From Alloalcanivorax xenomutans (GTDB lineage Bacteria; Pseudomonadota; Gammaproteobacteria; Pseudomonadales; Alcanivoracaceae): DNA of 64,000 nt. Position numbers and translations under genes: made by a program. This document shows positions 7,449-15,588 of the stretch, piece after piece (the stretch's first letter is position 1; each line of letters begins with the position of its first letter). The DNA lies in contig NZ_OBMO01000004.1 of assembly GCF_900217905.1 (NCBI RefSeq), positions 155,873 to 219,872 on the forward strand. The letters run 5' to 3'. The notes under the pieces were generated by a model that was not told where the DNA came from, searched no databases, and saw only the letters and a list, made by a program, of their open reading frames with translations.

Positions 7449-7572
7449 CGTGTTCAGGGACATGAGCACAGGGAACTGCTAAGGATGGCGGACAAGGATG
7501 TCCAGGTGAGCGCAAATCGGGTAAGGACGACTCGACGCAAAAAGGGCGGCAGGATGCCGCCCTTCTCATTTT
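7449..7572 (+). ncRNA. rsmZ: RsmZ-like CsrA/RsmA-sequestering small RNA
   Basis: About 124 bases from the predicted start to a terminator. Seven GGA motifs occur (7458, 7472, 7483, 7490, 7496, 7525, 7552). Two sit in hairpin loops: GGACA-AGGA-TGTCC at 7490-7503 and GGGCGGC-AGGAT-GCCGCCC at 7544-7562, the latter followed by a T-rich tail and forming the terminator. GGA in loops is the CsrA/RsmA binding signature. A perfect GacA box lies upstream, and fdxA and mutS follow, the same neighbourhood as rsmZ in Pseudomonas. The RNA should titrate RsmA/CsrA and so relieve translational repression. Ends are estimated by eye. Confidence 0.85.
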
Positions 7573-7659
7573 GTGGCCACCTTCCATGGCGATGCCAGTC
7601 CGCCGCTCAGGCGGTTGGCGGTAAGACGAATCTTCGATCCGTCATGCCCGCCGTTCTCA

Positions 7660-7989
7660 CTACCACTCTCGAATCAGCTGCTCGCGCTTGTTGGCCACGC
7701 CATCCCAGTCCGCGGCGTCGTCGGGAGCGTCCTTCATCTCCGTGATATTTGGCCACTTCTCCGCCAATTCGGCATTGATTTCCAGGAATTCCTGCTGATC
7801 GTCGGGCAACTCGTCTTCCGAGAAGATCGCGTTCACGGGACACTCCGGCTCGCACAGCGCACAGTCGATGCACTCATCCGGGTGAATCACCAGAAAATTC
7901 GGACCTTCATAAAAGCAGTCCACCGGACATACTTCCACACAGTCCGTGTGTTTACACTTGATGCAGTTTTCACCTACTACGAACGTCAT
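7660..7989 (-). CDS. fdxA: Ferredoxin FdxA (7Fe-8S type)
   Basis: 109 residues with cysteines at 9, 12, 17, 21, 25, 40, 43, 46 and 50 in the pattern of FdI/FdxA ferredoxins, which bind one 3Fe-4S and one 4Fe-4S cluster and carry electrons in the cytoplasm. The C-terminal extension ([14 protein letters not shown]) is typical of the group. The ATG at 7989 has GAGG upstream and begins MTFVVGENC, the usual start; a longer frame to 8022 is not needed. It lies 140 bases downstream of mutS on the same strand and converges with the RsmZ-like sRNA. Confidence 0.95.
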   Translation of the reverse strand: MTFVVGENCIKCKHTDCVEVCPVDCFYEGPNFLVIHPDECIDCALCEPECPVNAIFSEDELPDDQQEFLEINAELAEKWPNITEMKDAPDDAADWDGVANKREQLIREW

Positions 7990-8128
7990 TAGCCTGTCCT
8001 CGCCAGGTGTGTTCTCTTCCACGACCGGTCCGCCCGCTATGGAAAGTCTAGCAGAGCGCCGGTTTGGGGGTCTCGGGGCCGCGCTAGTCTAGCTTCAAGG
8101 TCCCGGGCAGGCAAACCGGCTTACCCGG

Positions 8129-10684
8129 TTAAGCTAAGCTCTTCAGCCGATAAAGCAGATCCAGCGCCTGACGGGGGGTCACCTGATCGGGATCGATTTC
8201 GGCGATGGCCTCCTTGAGCGGGTCCGGTGCCGCGAACAGCTCGCTTTGCATCGGCGCCGCCGGGCGCGTGGGCGCCGGCGCCGGCGCGGGGGTGCCGGTT
8301 TCCAGTTCCAGCAGTTTTTCCGTGGCCCGCTGGATCACTGGTGCCGGCACCCCGGCCAGTTGTGCCACCTGCAGACCGTAACTGCGGCTGGCGGGCCCCT
8401 CCTGCACCCGGTGCAGGAACACGATGCGATTGTCGTGCTCGCTGGCGGTGAGATGAGCATTGTAGACAGTGTCCAGAGTCTCCGGCAGCTGCGTCAACTC
8501 GAAATAATGGGTGGCGAACAGAGTGAAGGCGCGCAGCCGCGTGGCCAGATGTTCCGCCGCCGCCCAGGCCAGACTGAGCCCGTCGAAGGTACTGGTGCCG
8601 CGACCAATCTCATCCATCAATACCAGACTTTCCGGCGTGGCGTTATTGAGGATGTTGGCGGTTTCCGACATTTCCACCATAAAGGTGGAGCGGCCGCCGG
8701 CCAGATCGTCGGAGGAGCCGATGCGGGTGAAGATCCGGTCCAGCGGCCCGATGCGGGCGCTGGCGGCGGGCACCGCGCTGCCGATGTGAGCGAGCAGCGC
8801 GATCAACGCGGTCTGACGCATATAGGTGGATTTACCGCCCATGTTCGGACCGGTGATGACGACCATGCGGCGGCGATCATCCAGGTGCAGGCTGTTCGGC
8901 ACGAACGCCTCTTCCAGCACCTGTTCCACCACCGGGTGACGGCCGTCGACGATCTCCAGCAGTGGTGTCTCCAGTAATTGCGGCCGTACCCAGCCGAGCG
9001 CCTCGGCGCGTTCGGCCAGGGTCGCCAGCACGTCCAGTTCGGCCACCGCCGAGGCGCAAACCTGCAACGGACCCAGATGCGCCGCCACCGTTTCGATCAA
9101 CTCCTCGTAGAGCCGTTTTTCCAGCGTCAGCGCCTTGCTGGACGCGGACAGCGCCTTGTCCTCGAAGGTCTTCAGCTCCGGCGTAATAAAGCGCTCAGCG
9201 TTCTTCAGGGTCTGCCGGCGTTGATAGTCCACCGGCGCCTGCTCCGCCTCGCGGCGGGACAGCTCAATATAGTAGCCGTGGACCTTGTTGTACTTGACCC
9301 GCAGAGTGGCAAAGCCGGTGCGCTCGCGCTCGCGCTTTTCAATATCCACAAGCACCGCGCCGGCGTTCTCACTGATGGCGCGCAACTCATCCAGATCCTC
9401 GCTGTAACCGGGAGCGATGACACCGCCGTCGCGGATCAGCATGGGCGGATTCTCGATCACGGCCCGGGCCAGCAATTCGCACTGTTCCGGGAACTCGCCC
9501 AAGCGCTCATGGGCTTCGGCGAAGGCGTTGGATTCCGGCAAGGCCGCGTGCAAGGCCGGCAGCGCTTCCAGGCTGGCGCGCAGGCGGGTCAGATCGCGGG
9601 GGCGGGCGGAGCGCAGCGCCACCCGGCCGAGAATCCGTTCCATATCGCCAATCCGGTCCAGCACCTGGCGCAGCGCCTCGAAACGCCAGCCGTCACGCAA
9701 GGCATCGATACGATCCTGGCGGCCATTGAGCACGGCGCGGTCACGTAATGGCTGGTGCACCCAGCGCTTCAGCAGGCGCGCGCCCATGGCGGTGGTGGTG
9801 TTGTCCAATACCCAGGCCAGGGAATGCTGCTCCCGGCCATCCAGCGTTTCGGTCAGTTCCAGATTGCGGCGGGTGGCGGCGTCCATGGCCACGCTGTCGT
9901 CGAACGACTCCACCGCCAGACCGGTGACATGGGGCAGGGCGCTACGCTGCGTATCGCGGGCGTACTGCAACAGCGCGCCGGCGGCGGCCACCGCGGCGCC
10001 CGCCGGCTGCCCGAAGCCGGACAGGTCCTGCACCTGGAACTGCTTGCACAGCTGCCGCCGCGCTGCTTCCTCATCGAATTCCCACACCGGCCGGACCCGG
10101 CTGCCGGGGCGCTCCGTCAAGGCCGTCGGAAAACCGTGTGCTTCGCTCAGCAACAACTCCGCCGGCTGCCAGCGCTCGAGTAACGCCTGCAACTGCTCCT
10201 GGCCTTCCACCTGGGTCACCACGAAACGGCCGGCGGCCACATCCAGCGCCGCCGCGCCCACACGGGGGCCGTCCTCGCACAAAGCGCAAAGCAGATTGTC
10301 GCGGCGCTCTTCCATCAAGGCTTCGTCACTCACGGTCCCCGGCGTGACGATGCGTACCACCTTGCGTTCCACTGGCCCCTTGCTGGTGGCCGGATCACCG
10401 ATCTGCTCGCAGATCACCACCGACTCACCGAGCTTCACCAACCGTGCCAGATAGCCTTCCGCCGCGTGATACGGAATCCCCGCCATCGGAATCGGCTTGC
10501 CCGCGCTTTGCCCGCGCTGGGTCAGCGTGATGTCCAGCAACCGTGCCGCCTTCTGCGCATCGCCGAAGAACAGCTCATAAAAATCCCCCATGCGGTAGAA
10601 CACCAACTGGTCCGGGTGCTCGGCCTTGATGCCAAGGTACTGCTGCATCATGGGGGTGTGGCCGGATAGATCTTCCTTTGCCAT
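8129..10684 (-). CDS. mutS: DNA mismatch repair protein MutS
   Basis: 851 residues, standard MutS length. The mismatch-reading Phe-x-Glu is in RMGDFYELF near the N-terminus, and the ATPase domain shows Walker [10 protein letters not shown], Walker [13 protein letters not shown] and the [11 protein letters not shown] segment. The C-terminus ends in the small dimer/tetramer region ([18 protein letters not shown]). MutS recognises mispairs and recruits MutL. A GAGGATC site lies upstream of the ATG at a longish distance. A short stem (AACCGG 8114-8119 with CCGGTT 8125-8130) overlaps the stop region. In Pseudomonas mutS is followed by pncC and recA; here those genes lie 51 kb away. Confidence 0.98.
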   Translation of the reverse strand: MAKEDLSGHTPMMQQYLGIKAEHPDQLVFYRMGDFYELFFGDAQKAARLLDITLTQRGQSAGKPIPMAGIPYHAAEGYLARLVKLGESVVICEQIGDPATSKGPVERKVVRIVTPGTVSDEALMEERRDNLLCALCEDGPRVGAAALDVAAGRFVVTQVEGQEQLQALLERWQPAELLLSEAHGFPTALTERPGSRVRPVWEFDEEAARRQLCKQFQVQDLSGFGQPAGAAVAAAGALLQYARDTQRSALPHVTGLAVESFDDSVAMDAATRRNLELTETLDGREQHSLAWVLDNTTTAMGARLLKRWVHQPLRDRAVLNGRQDRIDALRDGWRFEALRQVLDRIGDMERILGRVALRSARPRDLTRLRASLEALPALHAALPESNAFAEAHERLGEFPEQCELLARAVIENPPMLIRDGGVIAPGYSEDLDELRAISENAGAVLVDIEKRERERTGFATLRVKYNKVHGYYIELSRREAEQAPVDYQRRQTLKNAERFITPELKTFEDKALSASSKALTLEKRLYEELIETVAAHLGPLQVCASAVAELDVLATLAERAEALGWVRPQLLETPLLEIVDGRHPVVEQVLEEAFVPNSLHLDDRRRMVVITGPNMGGKSTYMRQTALIALLAHIGSAVPAASARIGPLDRIFTRIGSSDDLAGGRSTFMVEMSETANILNNATPESLVLMDEIGRGTSTFDGLSLAWAAAEHLATRLRAFTLFATHYFELTQLPETLDTVYNAHLTASEHDNRIVFLHRVQEGPASRSYGLQVAQLAGVPAPVIQRATEKLLELETGTPAPAPAPTRPAAPMQSELFAAPDPLKEAIAEIDPDQVTPRQALDLLYRLKSLA

Positions 10685-10933
10685 ATCTGCGTTTGATCCT
10701 CGATTTCTGGCGTTTTGGGCTATACCTTTCAGGCCTGCGCGAGTTTGCTTGAAAAACGATCAATCGTGTCGGAAACGAAAGAGGAAGCATAGCAAACGGA
10801 ACACCGGGCCTCTATCAGAGGGAGCGCGGAATAGTGCGGTTTGACGGGCTTCCCGTTCGACTCGATGTGAAGGTTTCAGGTATTGAAGACGCTTCACCAT
10901 ATCGATTGTGATACCGGTTATGGCGATGCTAAA

Positions 10934-10951
10934 ATATGACGTTTGTTATAT
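10934..10951. promoter_or_regulatory. Operator of the TetR regulator at 10974 (copy 1)
   Basis: ATATGACGTTTGTTATAT matches 14 of 18 positions of the perfect palindrome found before the crotonase gene at 11766-11783. It lies 22 bases upstream of the regulator's own ATG, as expected for autoregulation. Confidence 0.7.
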
Positions 10952-10973
10952 TTTCTGAATGATCGGAGAGAAG

Positions 10974-11564
10974 ATGTCTCAGTCAAAGCCAGAGGCACGC
11001 CGAAGATTGATTGCCGGTGCGGCGGAGATGTTAAGTCGCAGGGGATTGAATGCGACCAGTATTCGCGAATTGGCCAAGTACTCAAAGGCCCCTCTCGGGT
11101 CCACTTACCACTACTTCCCCGGCGGGAAGAAGCAGGTGGTTGTGGAAGCGGTGCGCTATGTGGGGGGCAAGGTGACAGCGGTACTGGCTGAGTCATTGCA
11201 GGCGGGACCGTTGCACGGGTTGTCGGCTTTTCTGGAGCTGTGGCGAGAACAGGTTCTGAAAAGTGACTTTAAAGCCGGCTGCCCGATTCTGTCCGTGGCG
11301 GTTGAGGAGCCCGACAGTGACGAGGGGATGGTGGCGCTTGACGCGGCCGCCAGGGTATTCGCCACCTGGACCGATGTCATGAGTCAATCCTTGCGGATGG
11401 AAGGAGTCGAAGATGAGCAGGCAAAACAGCTTGCGACCTTGATTGTTTCTTCCGTTGAGGGGACGGTGGCCCTTTGTCGTGCGCAGCGGAGCATCGAACC
11501 GTTGGACAGGGTATCCCGACAGCTGGAATGGCTGATCGAAACGGCGATTCAGAGCAAAACCTGA
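10974..11564 (+). CDS. TetR/AcrR-family transcriptional regulator
   Basis: 196 residues. The N-terminal helix-turn-helix reads GAAEMLSRRGLNATSIRELA then STYHYFPGGKKQ, with the YHYF motif typical of TetR repressors of the LmrA/YxaF-like branch. The rest is a ligand-binding helical domain. The ATG at 10974 has a strong GGAGAG site; five extra residues from an upstream ATG are unlikely. Related palindromes lie at its own promoter and twice before the crotonase-tautomerase-VOC operon, so it most likely represses both. The inducer is unknown but is probably an intermediate of that operon's pathway. Confidence 0.9.
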   Translation: MSQSKPEARRRLIAGAAEMLSRRGLNATSIRELAKYSKAPLGSTYHYFPGGKKQVVVEAVRYVGGKVTAVLAESLQAGPLHGLSAFLELWREQVLKSDFKAGCPILSVAVEEPDSDEGMVALDAAARVFATWTDVMSQSLRMEGVEDEQAKQLATLIVSSVEGTVALCRAQRSIEPLDRVSRQLEWLIETAIQSKT

Positions 11565-11765
11565 CACGGCACACAGCAGAGCAAGTCCCATTAAACCGTT
11601 GCCTGGCGCCAATCCGGAAACCTGATTCCATGGTTGCCGGGCGATTCCGCCTCCGTCTCGACACACCTTCCTCTATTTCCTTCGGGTAATGCCGCCAGAG
11701 ATTACCTTGATGAGCCATGTTGCCGACTGTCCGGCCTGAGCTTGTGGTGATGCTGTTTCTTCTTG

Positions 11766-11783
11766 ATATAACGATCGTTATAT
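11766..11783. promoter_or_regulatory. Perfect 18-bp palindromic TetR operator (copy 2)
   Basis: ATATAACGATCGTTATAT is a perfect palindrome 50 bases before the crotonase start and defines the best version of the site seen also at 10934 and 11797. Confidence 0.75.
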
Positions 11784-11796
11784 ACTAGGCTTTTTG

Positions 11797-11816
11797 AATA
11801 TTACAGTCGTTATATT
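11797..11816. promoter_or_regulatory. Imperfect TetR operator (copy 3)
   Basis: AATATTACAGTCGTTATATT is a 20-bp imperfect palindrome resembling the site at 11766-11783, 17 bases before the crotonase ATG and 13 bases from copy 2, so cooperative binding is possible. Confidence 0.6.
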
Positions 11817-11833
11817 TCTGGAGAGATCTGAAG

Positions 11834-12631
11834 ATGAGTGAAGCAAACAGTGGAACAGGCCGCGTTAGCCGGGAGCGGCGTGGAAATATTCTTCTGCTGG
11901 GCCTGGATCGGGCGGGCAAACGTAATGCTTTCGATAGCGCCATGCTGGCCGACCTCGCCCTGGCTCTGGGGGAATACGAGCGCGACCCTGATCTGCGCTG
12001 CGCCGTATTGTTCGCCCATGGTGAGCACTTCACCGCCGGTCTGGATTTGATGGAGCTGGGCCCCAAGCTGGCTGGTGGTGGTTTTCAGTATCCGGATGAG
12101 GGGATCGATCCCTTTGGTGTCTCCCGGCCGAGACGTAGCAAGCCTTTGATCGCGGCTGTTCAGGGTATGTGCTGGACCGCGGCCATTGAATTGGCCCTCA
12201 GCGCTGATGTTGCGATTGCCGCTTCAAATGCCCGTTTCGCGCAGATGGAAGTGATGCGTGGTATTGCGCCGGCCGGTGGCGCCACGGTGCGCTTCCCGCA
12301 AGTGGCCGGGTGGTCGAATGCCATGCGCTATATGTTGACGGGTGAAGAATTCTCGGCTGAAGAAGCGTACCGACTGGGTTTGGTCAGTGAAGTGGTTGAG
12401 CCCGGTCAGGAACTGGATCGTGCTATTGAAGTGGCCGAACGGATTGCGAAAGCCGCGCCATTGGGGGTTAAAGCTACCCTGGTTTCAGCCAATGCGGCCC
12501 GTTATGAGGGTGATGAAGCAAGTTTGGCTATGTTAACGGAACAGTTACTCCAACTGATGAAAAGTGAGGATGTACGTGAGGGTGTCATGGCGATGATGCA
12601 AAAGCGCGAGCCCGTCTTTGCCGGAAAATAG
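11834..12631 (+). CDS. Crotonase / enoyl-CoA hydratase family protein
   Basis: 265 residues. The crotonase oxyanion-hole segments are HGEHFTAGLDLMEL and GMCWTAAIELALSADVAIA, followed by FAQMEVMRGIAPAGG where one catalytic acid would sit. The fold handles acyl-CoA hydration, isomerisation or cleavage. GGAGAG lies upstream of the ATG. First gene of an apparent three-gene operon (8 bases to the tautomerase-like gene), controlled by two palindromic TetR sites. Substrate cannot be told; the tautomerase and VOC partners suggest degradation of a cyclic or aromatic acyl compound, which is inference. Confidence 0.85.
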   Translation: MSEANSGTGRVSRERRGNILLLGLDRAGKRNAFDSAMLADLALALGEYERDPDLRCAVLFAHGEHFTAGLDLMELGPKLAGGGFQYPDEGIDPFGVSRPRRSKPLIAAVQGMCWTAAIELALSADVAIAASNARFAQMEVMRGIAPAGGATVRFPQVAGWSNAMRYMLTGEEFSAEEAYRLGLVSEVVEPGQELDRAIEVAERIAKAAPLGVKATLVSANAARYEGDEASLAMLTEQLLQLMKSEDVREGVMAMMQKREPVFAGK

Positions 12632-12639
12632 GCGGAACG

Positions 12640-13110
12640 ATGACCATCATCAGAGTCACGACCCCGCAAGGGCGTCTGAACACAGATCAGAAAAGAGCGT
12701 TAGCGACGACATTGACCGACGCTGTCCTGGTGCCGGAAGTGGGGCAGCCCATGCCTCCCGCCCGTGTGGGTTTCCAGGTTCATTTTAATGAACTCAATAC
12801 CGACAGTATGGCGATTAATGGCGAGTTGCTTTCGGATGAGCAGGCGGACGTTGTGACAATTGATATTGCCGTCATGGCGGCGGCCTGGCCGGCGGAGGTC
12901 CGGACGGAAGTCATTCGCCGTGTTCTGGCCGCACTGGCGGAAGCCTGTGACATGAGTGCCCCTGGCCCGCTGTGGTGGGTGAACTTCCGTGTCATTGATG
13001 AAGGCAGTTGGGGCTCCCGCGGCGATGTGCTGTCGATCCTGGATCTTCTGGATACCGGTGTGTTCACGGATGAAAGAAAGGAAGCCATCAAGGCGGCACT
13101 GAACATATAG
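12640..13110 (+). CDS. Tautomerase-family protein
   Basis: 156 residues, starting MTIIRVTTPQGRL eight bases after the crotonase stop. The layout of two beta-alpha-beta units, with a first strand, the VHFNEL strand and the RVIDEGSWGSRGDVLSI segment, resembles long-chain tautomerase superfamily proteins (4-oxalocrotonate tautomerase-like). The usual catalytic proline after the first methionine is not visible (second residue is Thr), so activity as a classical tautomerase is doubtful. Operon context points to a catabolic role. Family assignment is moderate. Confidence 0.6.
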   Translation: MTIIRVTTPQGRLNTDQKRALATTLTDAVLVPEVGQPMPPARVGFQVHFNELNTDSMAINGELLSDEQADVVTIDIAVMAAAWPAEVRTEVIRRVLAALAEACDMSAPGPLWWVNFRVIDEGSWGSRGDVLSILDLLDTGVFTDERKEAIKAALNI

Positions 13111-13217
13111 TCGTCATTCGGTGCTCTTGCCTTGTTGGACTGCCGTTGAAAGAGATGGCCAGGAAAGCATGACATTAAAAGAATGAATCATTTTCGGTGA
13201 GTCTGGAGAGATGCATC

Positions 13218-13670
13218 ATGAGTAACGAATGGCAGTATCCCTACGGAAGTAATCAGCGCTACCACCTGCAGCATGTCCATATCTTTGCTTCAAATATCAA
13301 CGAGACGATCGACTTCTATACAAGATGGTTCGATGGCGAGGTGGTATGGGATGGTGACGTCGCCGGTGCCCGTAATGTCTTTATGAAAATCGGTATTGGT
13401 GCACTGCATCTCTACGATCAACCTCCCAGAGGGGAAGGAAAGAACGCGGTGCACCATCTTGGAATGCAAGTGGTTGGCATCGAGGAGATCTATGAAAGGA
13501 TGAAGGAGGCGGGGCTTCATATTCCCAATCCGATTCGGAAGTTGGGCGGAGGTGGCGGTTACTTCATGTTGGGGGCTCCCGACAATGTGGTGATTGAGAT
13601 GTTCGAGCCCGGAGCAACCCGGGATGAAGTAGTCAGAAGCTACTATGGATTGACGAAAAAGCAGGGCTGA
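13218..13670 (+). CDS. VOC (glyoxalase/dioxygenase fold) family protein
   Basis: 150 residues. LQHVHIFASNINETIDFYTRWF and VHHLGMQVVGIEEIYERMKE are the two beta-alpha-beta-beta-beta repeats of the vicinal oxygen chelate fold. Candidate metal ligands are H24 or H26 in the first strand, H82 or H83, and E128 (VIEMFEPG). ATG at 13218 with GGAGAG upstream. It lies 107 bases after the tautomerase-like gene and probably belongs to the same TetR-controlled unit. VOC members include lyases, epimerases and extradiol dioxygenases; no specific reaction can be named. Confidence 0.8.
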   Translation: MSNEWQYPYGSNQRYHLQHVHIFASNINETIDFYTRWFDGEVVWDGDVAGARNVFMKIGIGALHLYDQPPRGEGKNAVHHLGMQVVGIEEIYERMKEAGLHIPNPIRKLGGGGGYFMLGAPDNVVIEMFEPGATRDEVVRSYYGLTKKQG

Positions 13671-13758
13671 TCGCGTTGACCCGATCAATACATGGGAAAT
13701 AGCGGGAGAGACAAGATTATGGAAAAAGGAAAGTGATCGGCTGTCCCGCGTTACTGAT

Positions 13759-15477
13759 TCAGAAAGGGCTGGTAAGGGCTGGAAAGGCAGTCCCTCCGGG
13801 TGATTCCTCGGGAGAAGAAAGTTCGAGCAGTTCAGTTAAAAACGCTTTCCAGACCTTGTAGATCATAAAACGCCCCTGGTCCGGGAAGCTGCGAAAACTG
13901 ACGTTGGGCAGGCTCGCGGCCAGGCCACGGGCACTGCCGATGGAGATGATGCGGTCGTCTTCTCCGTGCCAGTAGGTGACAGGCACGCTGATCTGGCTGA
14001 GATCCACATACCAGGGGTGCTGCATACGCAGATACTCATCAATGATGATGCGGGCGCCCTGGAAGTGACTGAGCTTCATGCGCTCGATCAGCCGGGCCAG
14101 CAGGTCCGGGTTTCCGAGTACGGCCTGGTCTTCGGGGCACAGGGATTTGGCCAGACGTGAGAAATACTTTTCCGGCGAGCGCTGCATTCCGCGCAGGGCG
14201 AGCCGTCCGACCAATACGAACAGACGTGGATCCTTACGGAAGATACGCAGGAACATGGCGTGGATAGGGTCAAGCTTATCCAGTTCGAAGTGTTCGATCG
14301 GAACAGTACTGGACAGCAGTCCCAGTCGATCAAACAGATCCGGATCCATAGCGGCTGAGCACAGTGCATAGGGCCCGCCGCCGCAGTAGGCCGCCATCGG
14401 TGGTCGTTCGATATCGAGATGGCGGCATAGCGCGCGGATATCCGGACTGAAATCCCGGAACTCCATCTCCGGCCGTGCGGTTGAAAGGCCGTAACCGGGC
14501 CTTACGATCAGTATCATGCGCAGACCCTGTTCGCGATACCAGGTTTCGAACAGGCGGTGGTCGGGGAGTGCGCCACCGAGGTTATCCAATGTCAGCACCG
14601 GCCGCCCGGTTGGATCACCGTACTCGAACCAGCTCAACACGCGGCCGTCGGTCAGGGTCATGGTGCGCTCCGGTATTGGTGACGTAGCCCCGGGCGGTGC
14701 GGTCTGCACCAGAGCATGCCCCATCGCCTGGCTTACCAATTGTACCTGGCTATTGACGTCCAGCTTTGCCATGGCGGACTTGATCTGGGCGCGAGCGGTG
14801 TGAACGCTGATCGACAGCAATGCCGCGCTTTGATTGAGATTGCCGATCTTACACAGCAGGTGAAGAAGGCGGGATTCCGCGTGAGTTATGGGGAAAATGG
14901 CTTTCAAGGATTCAGGAGAGGGAGTCACTACATTCTGACCCGCCAATACCCAGACAATAGTCCGCACCCGGCTAATGGTGCCCCCGGCGTCGGACTTCTT
15001 CACTGGCAGACAGAGCAGGGTCACCGCGGCGTGTCGTGAAGTGAGCAGTTGAGTATGCCGGCCGCCCGCGCGGTCATTGACCCGCTTCAATGACTGCTTC
15101 AGTTCCCGGTCGGCGACGCGTAGTTGGCCATCGGGGAGCAAGGTTATCGGCTCCCGGGTGAGCGTCTGACGCGCCGCCAGGTTGCATTCCATTACATGCA
15201 TTTCCTGGTCGAGCATCAGCATTGGCCAGGGCATTCGGTCATACATGGTATTGAGGAGCTGTGTGCGGTCCTCAAGAGCATGCATATAGGAGCTGCCGCG
15301 TACCGCCCGTTCAAGGTGCCCGATCAACCGTTCCACATGAACGGGCGCATCGGGGGTATCCTTTGGCGGCGTGGTGTAGGTCCAGCCGGTAATGGTGTCC
15401 AGCAGTTCCACCCAATCGTCGGGGGACAAGGCTGTTTCATAGATCTTGCCAATCAGATCGTCATTATCATCCTGCAA
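13759..15477 (-). CDS. LuxR-type HTH regulator fused to a degenerate alpha/beta-hydrolase domain
   Basis: 572 residues. Residues about 75-190 look PAS-like (MPWPMLMLDQEMHVMECN). Residues about 197-255 form a LuxR helix-turn-helix (ITHAESRLLHLL ... LSISVHTARAQIKSAMAKLDV). Residues about 275-550 are an alpha/beta-hydrolase fold. In the hydrolase part the nucleophile elbow reads AAYCGGGPYAL, with C365 where Ser is usual. The acid is present in HGEDDRI (D507/D508), but the usual catalytic His near the end is R536 in FPDQGRF. This suggests ligand sensing rather than hydrolysis. The only available start is a TTG at 15477, so the N-terminus is uncertain. Confidence 0.8.
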   Translation of the reverse strand: MQDDNDDLIGKIYETALSPDDWVELLDTITGWTYTTPPKDTPDAPVHVERLIGHLERAVRGSSYMHALEDRTQLLNTMYDRMPWPMLMLDQEMHVMECNLAARQTLTREPITLLPDGQLRVADRELKQSLKRVNDRAGGRHTQLLTSRHAAVTLLCLPVKKSDAGGTISRVRTIVWVLAGQNVVTPSPESLKAIFPITHAESRLLHLLCKIGNLNQSAALLSISVHTARAQIKSAMAKLDVNSQVQLVSQAMGHALVQTAPPGATSPIPERTMTLTDGRVLSWFEYGDPTGRPVLTLDNLGGALPDHRLFETWYREQGLRMILIVRPGYGLSTARPEMEFRDFSPDIRALCRHLDIERPPMAAYCGGGPYALCSAAMDPDLFDRLGLLSSTVPIEHFELDKLDPIHAMFLRIFRKDPRLFVLVGRLALRGMQRSPEKYFSRLAKSLCPEDQAVLGNPDLLARLIERMKLSHFQGARIIIDEYLRMQHPWYVDLSQISVPVTYWHGEDDRIISIGSARGLAASLPNVSFRSFPDQGRFMIYKVWKAFLTELLELSSPEESPGGTAFPALTSPF

Positions 15478-15547
15478 GACAGAGGCCCCGGGCTCGGCGA
15501 AATATGACCTTGATCATAGAAAGCGTTTGCCTGGGGCGCAACGAGAA

Positions 15548-15569
15548 CGACCCCGGCGGAGCGGGGTCG
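15548..15569. terminator. GC-rich hairpin between the lipoprotein and LuxR-fusion genes
   Basis: CGACCCCG (15548-15555) and CGGGGTCG (15562-15569) form a perfect 8-bp stem with a 6-base loop 20 bases after the lipoprotein stop. There is no T-run, so it may act as a weak terminator or only as an RNA structure. Confidence 0.4.
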
Positions 15570-15588
15570 GAAATAGCCTGCTGGCTTG

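Noticed and set aside
13719..13736. Five-codon frame with a ribosome site (MEKGK)
   Set aside because: Too short to support; may be a chance site.
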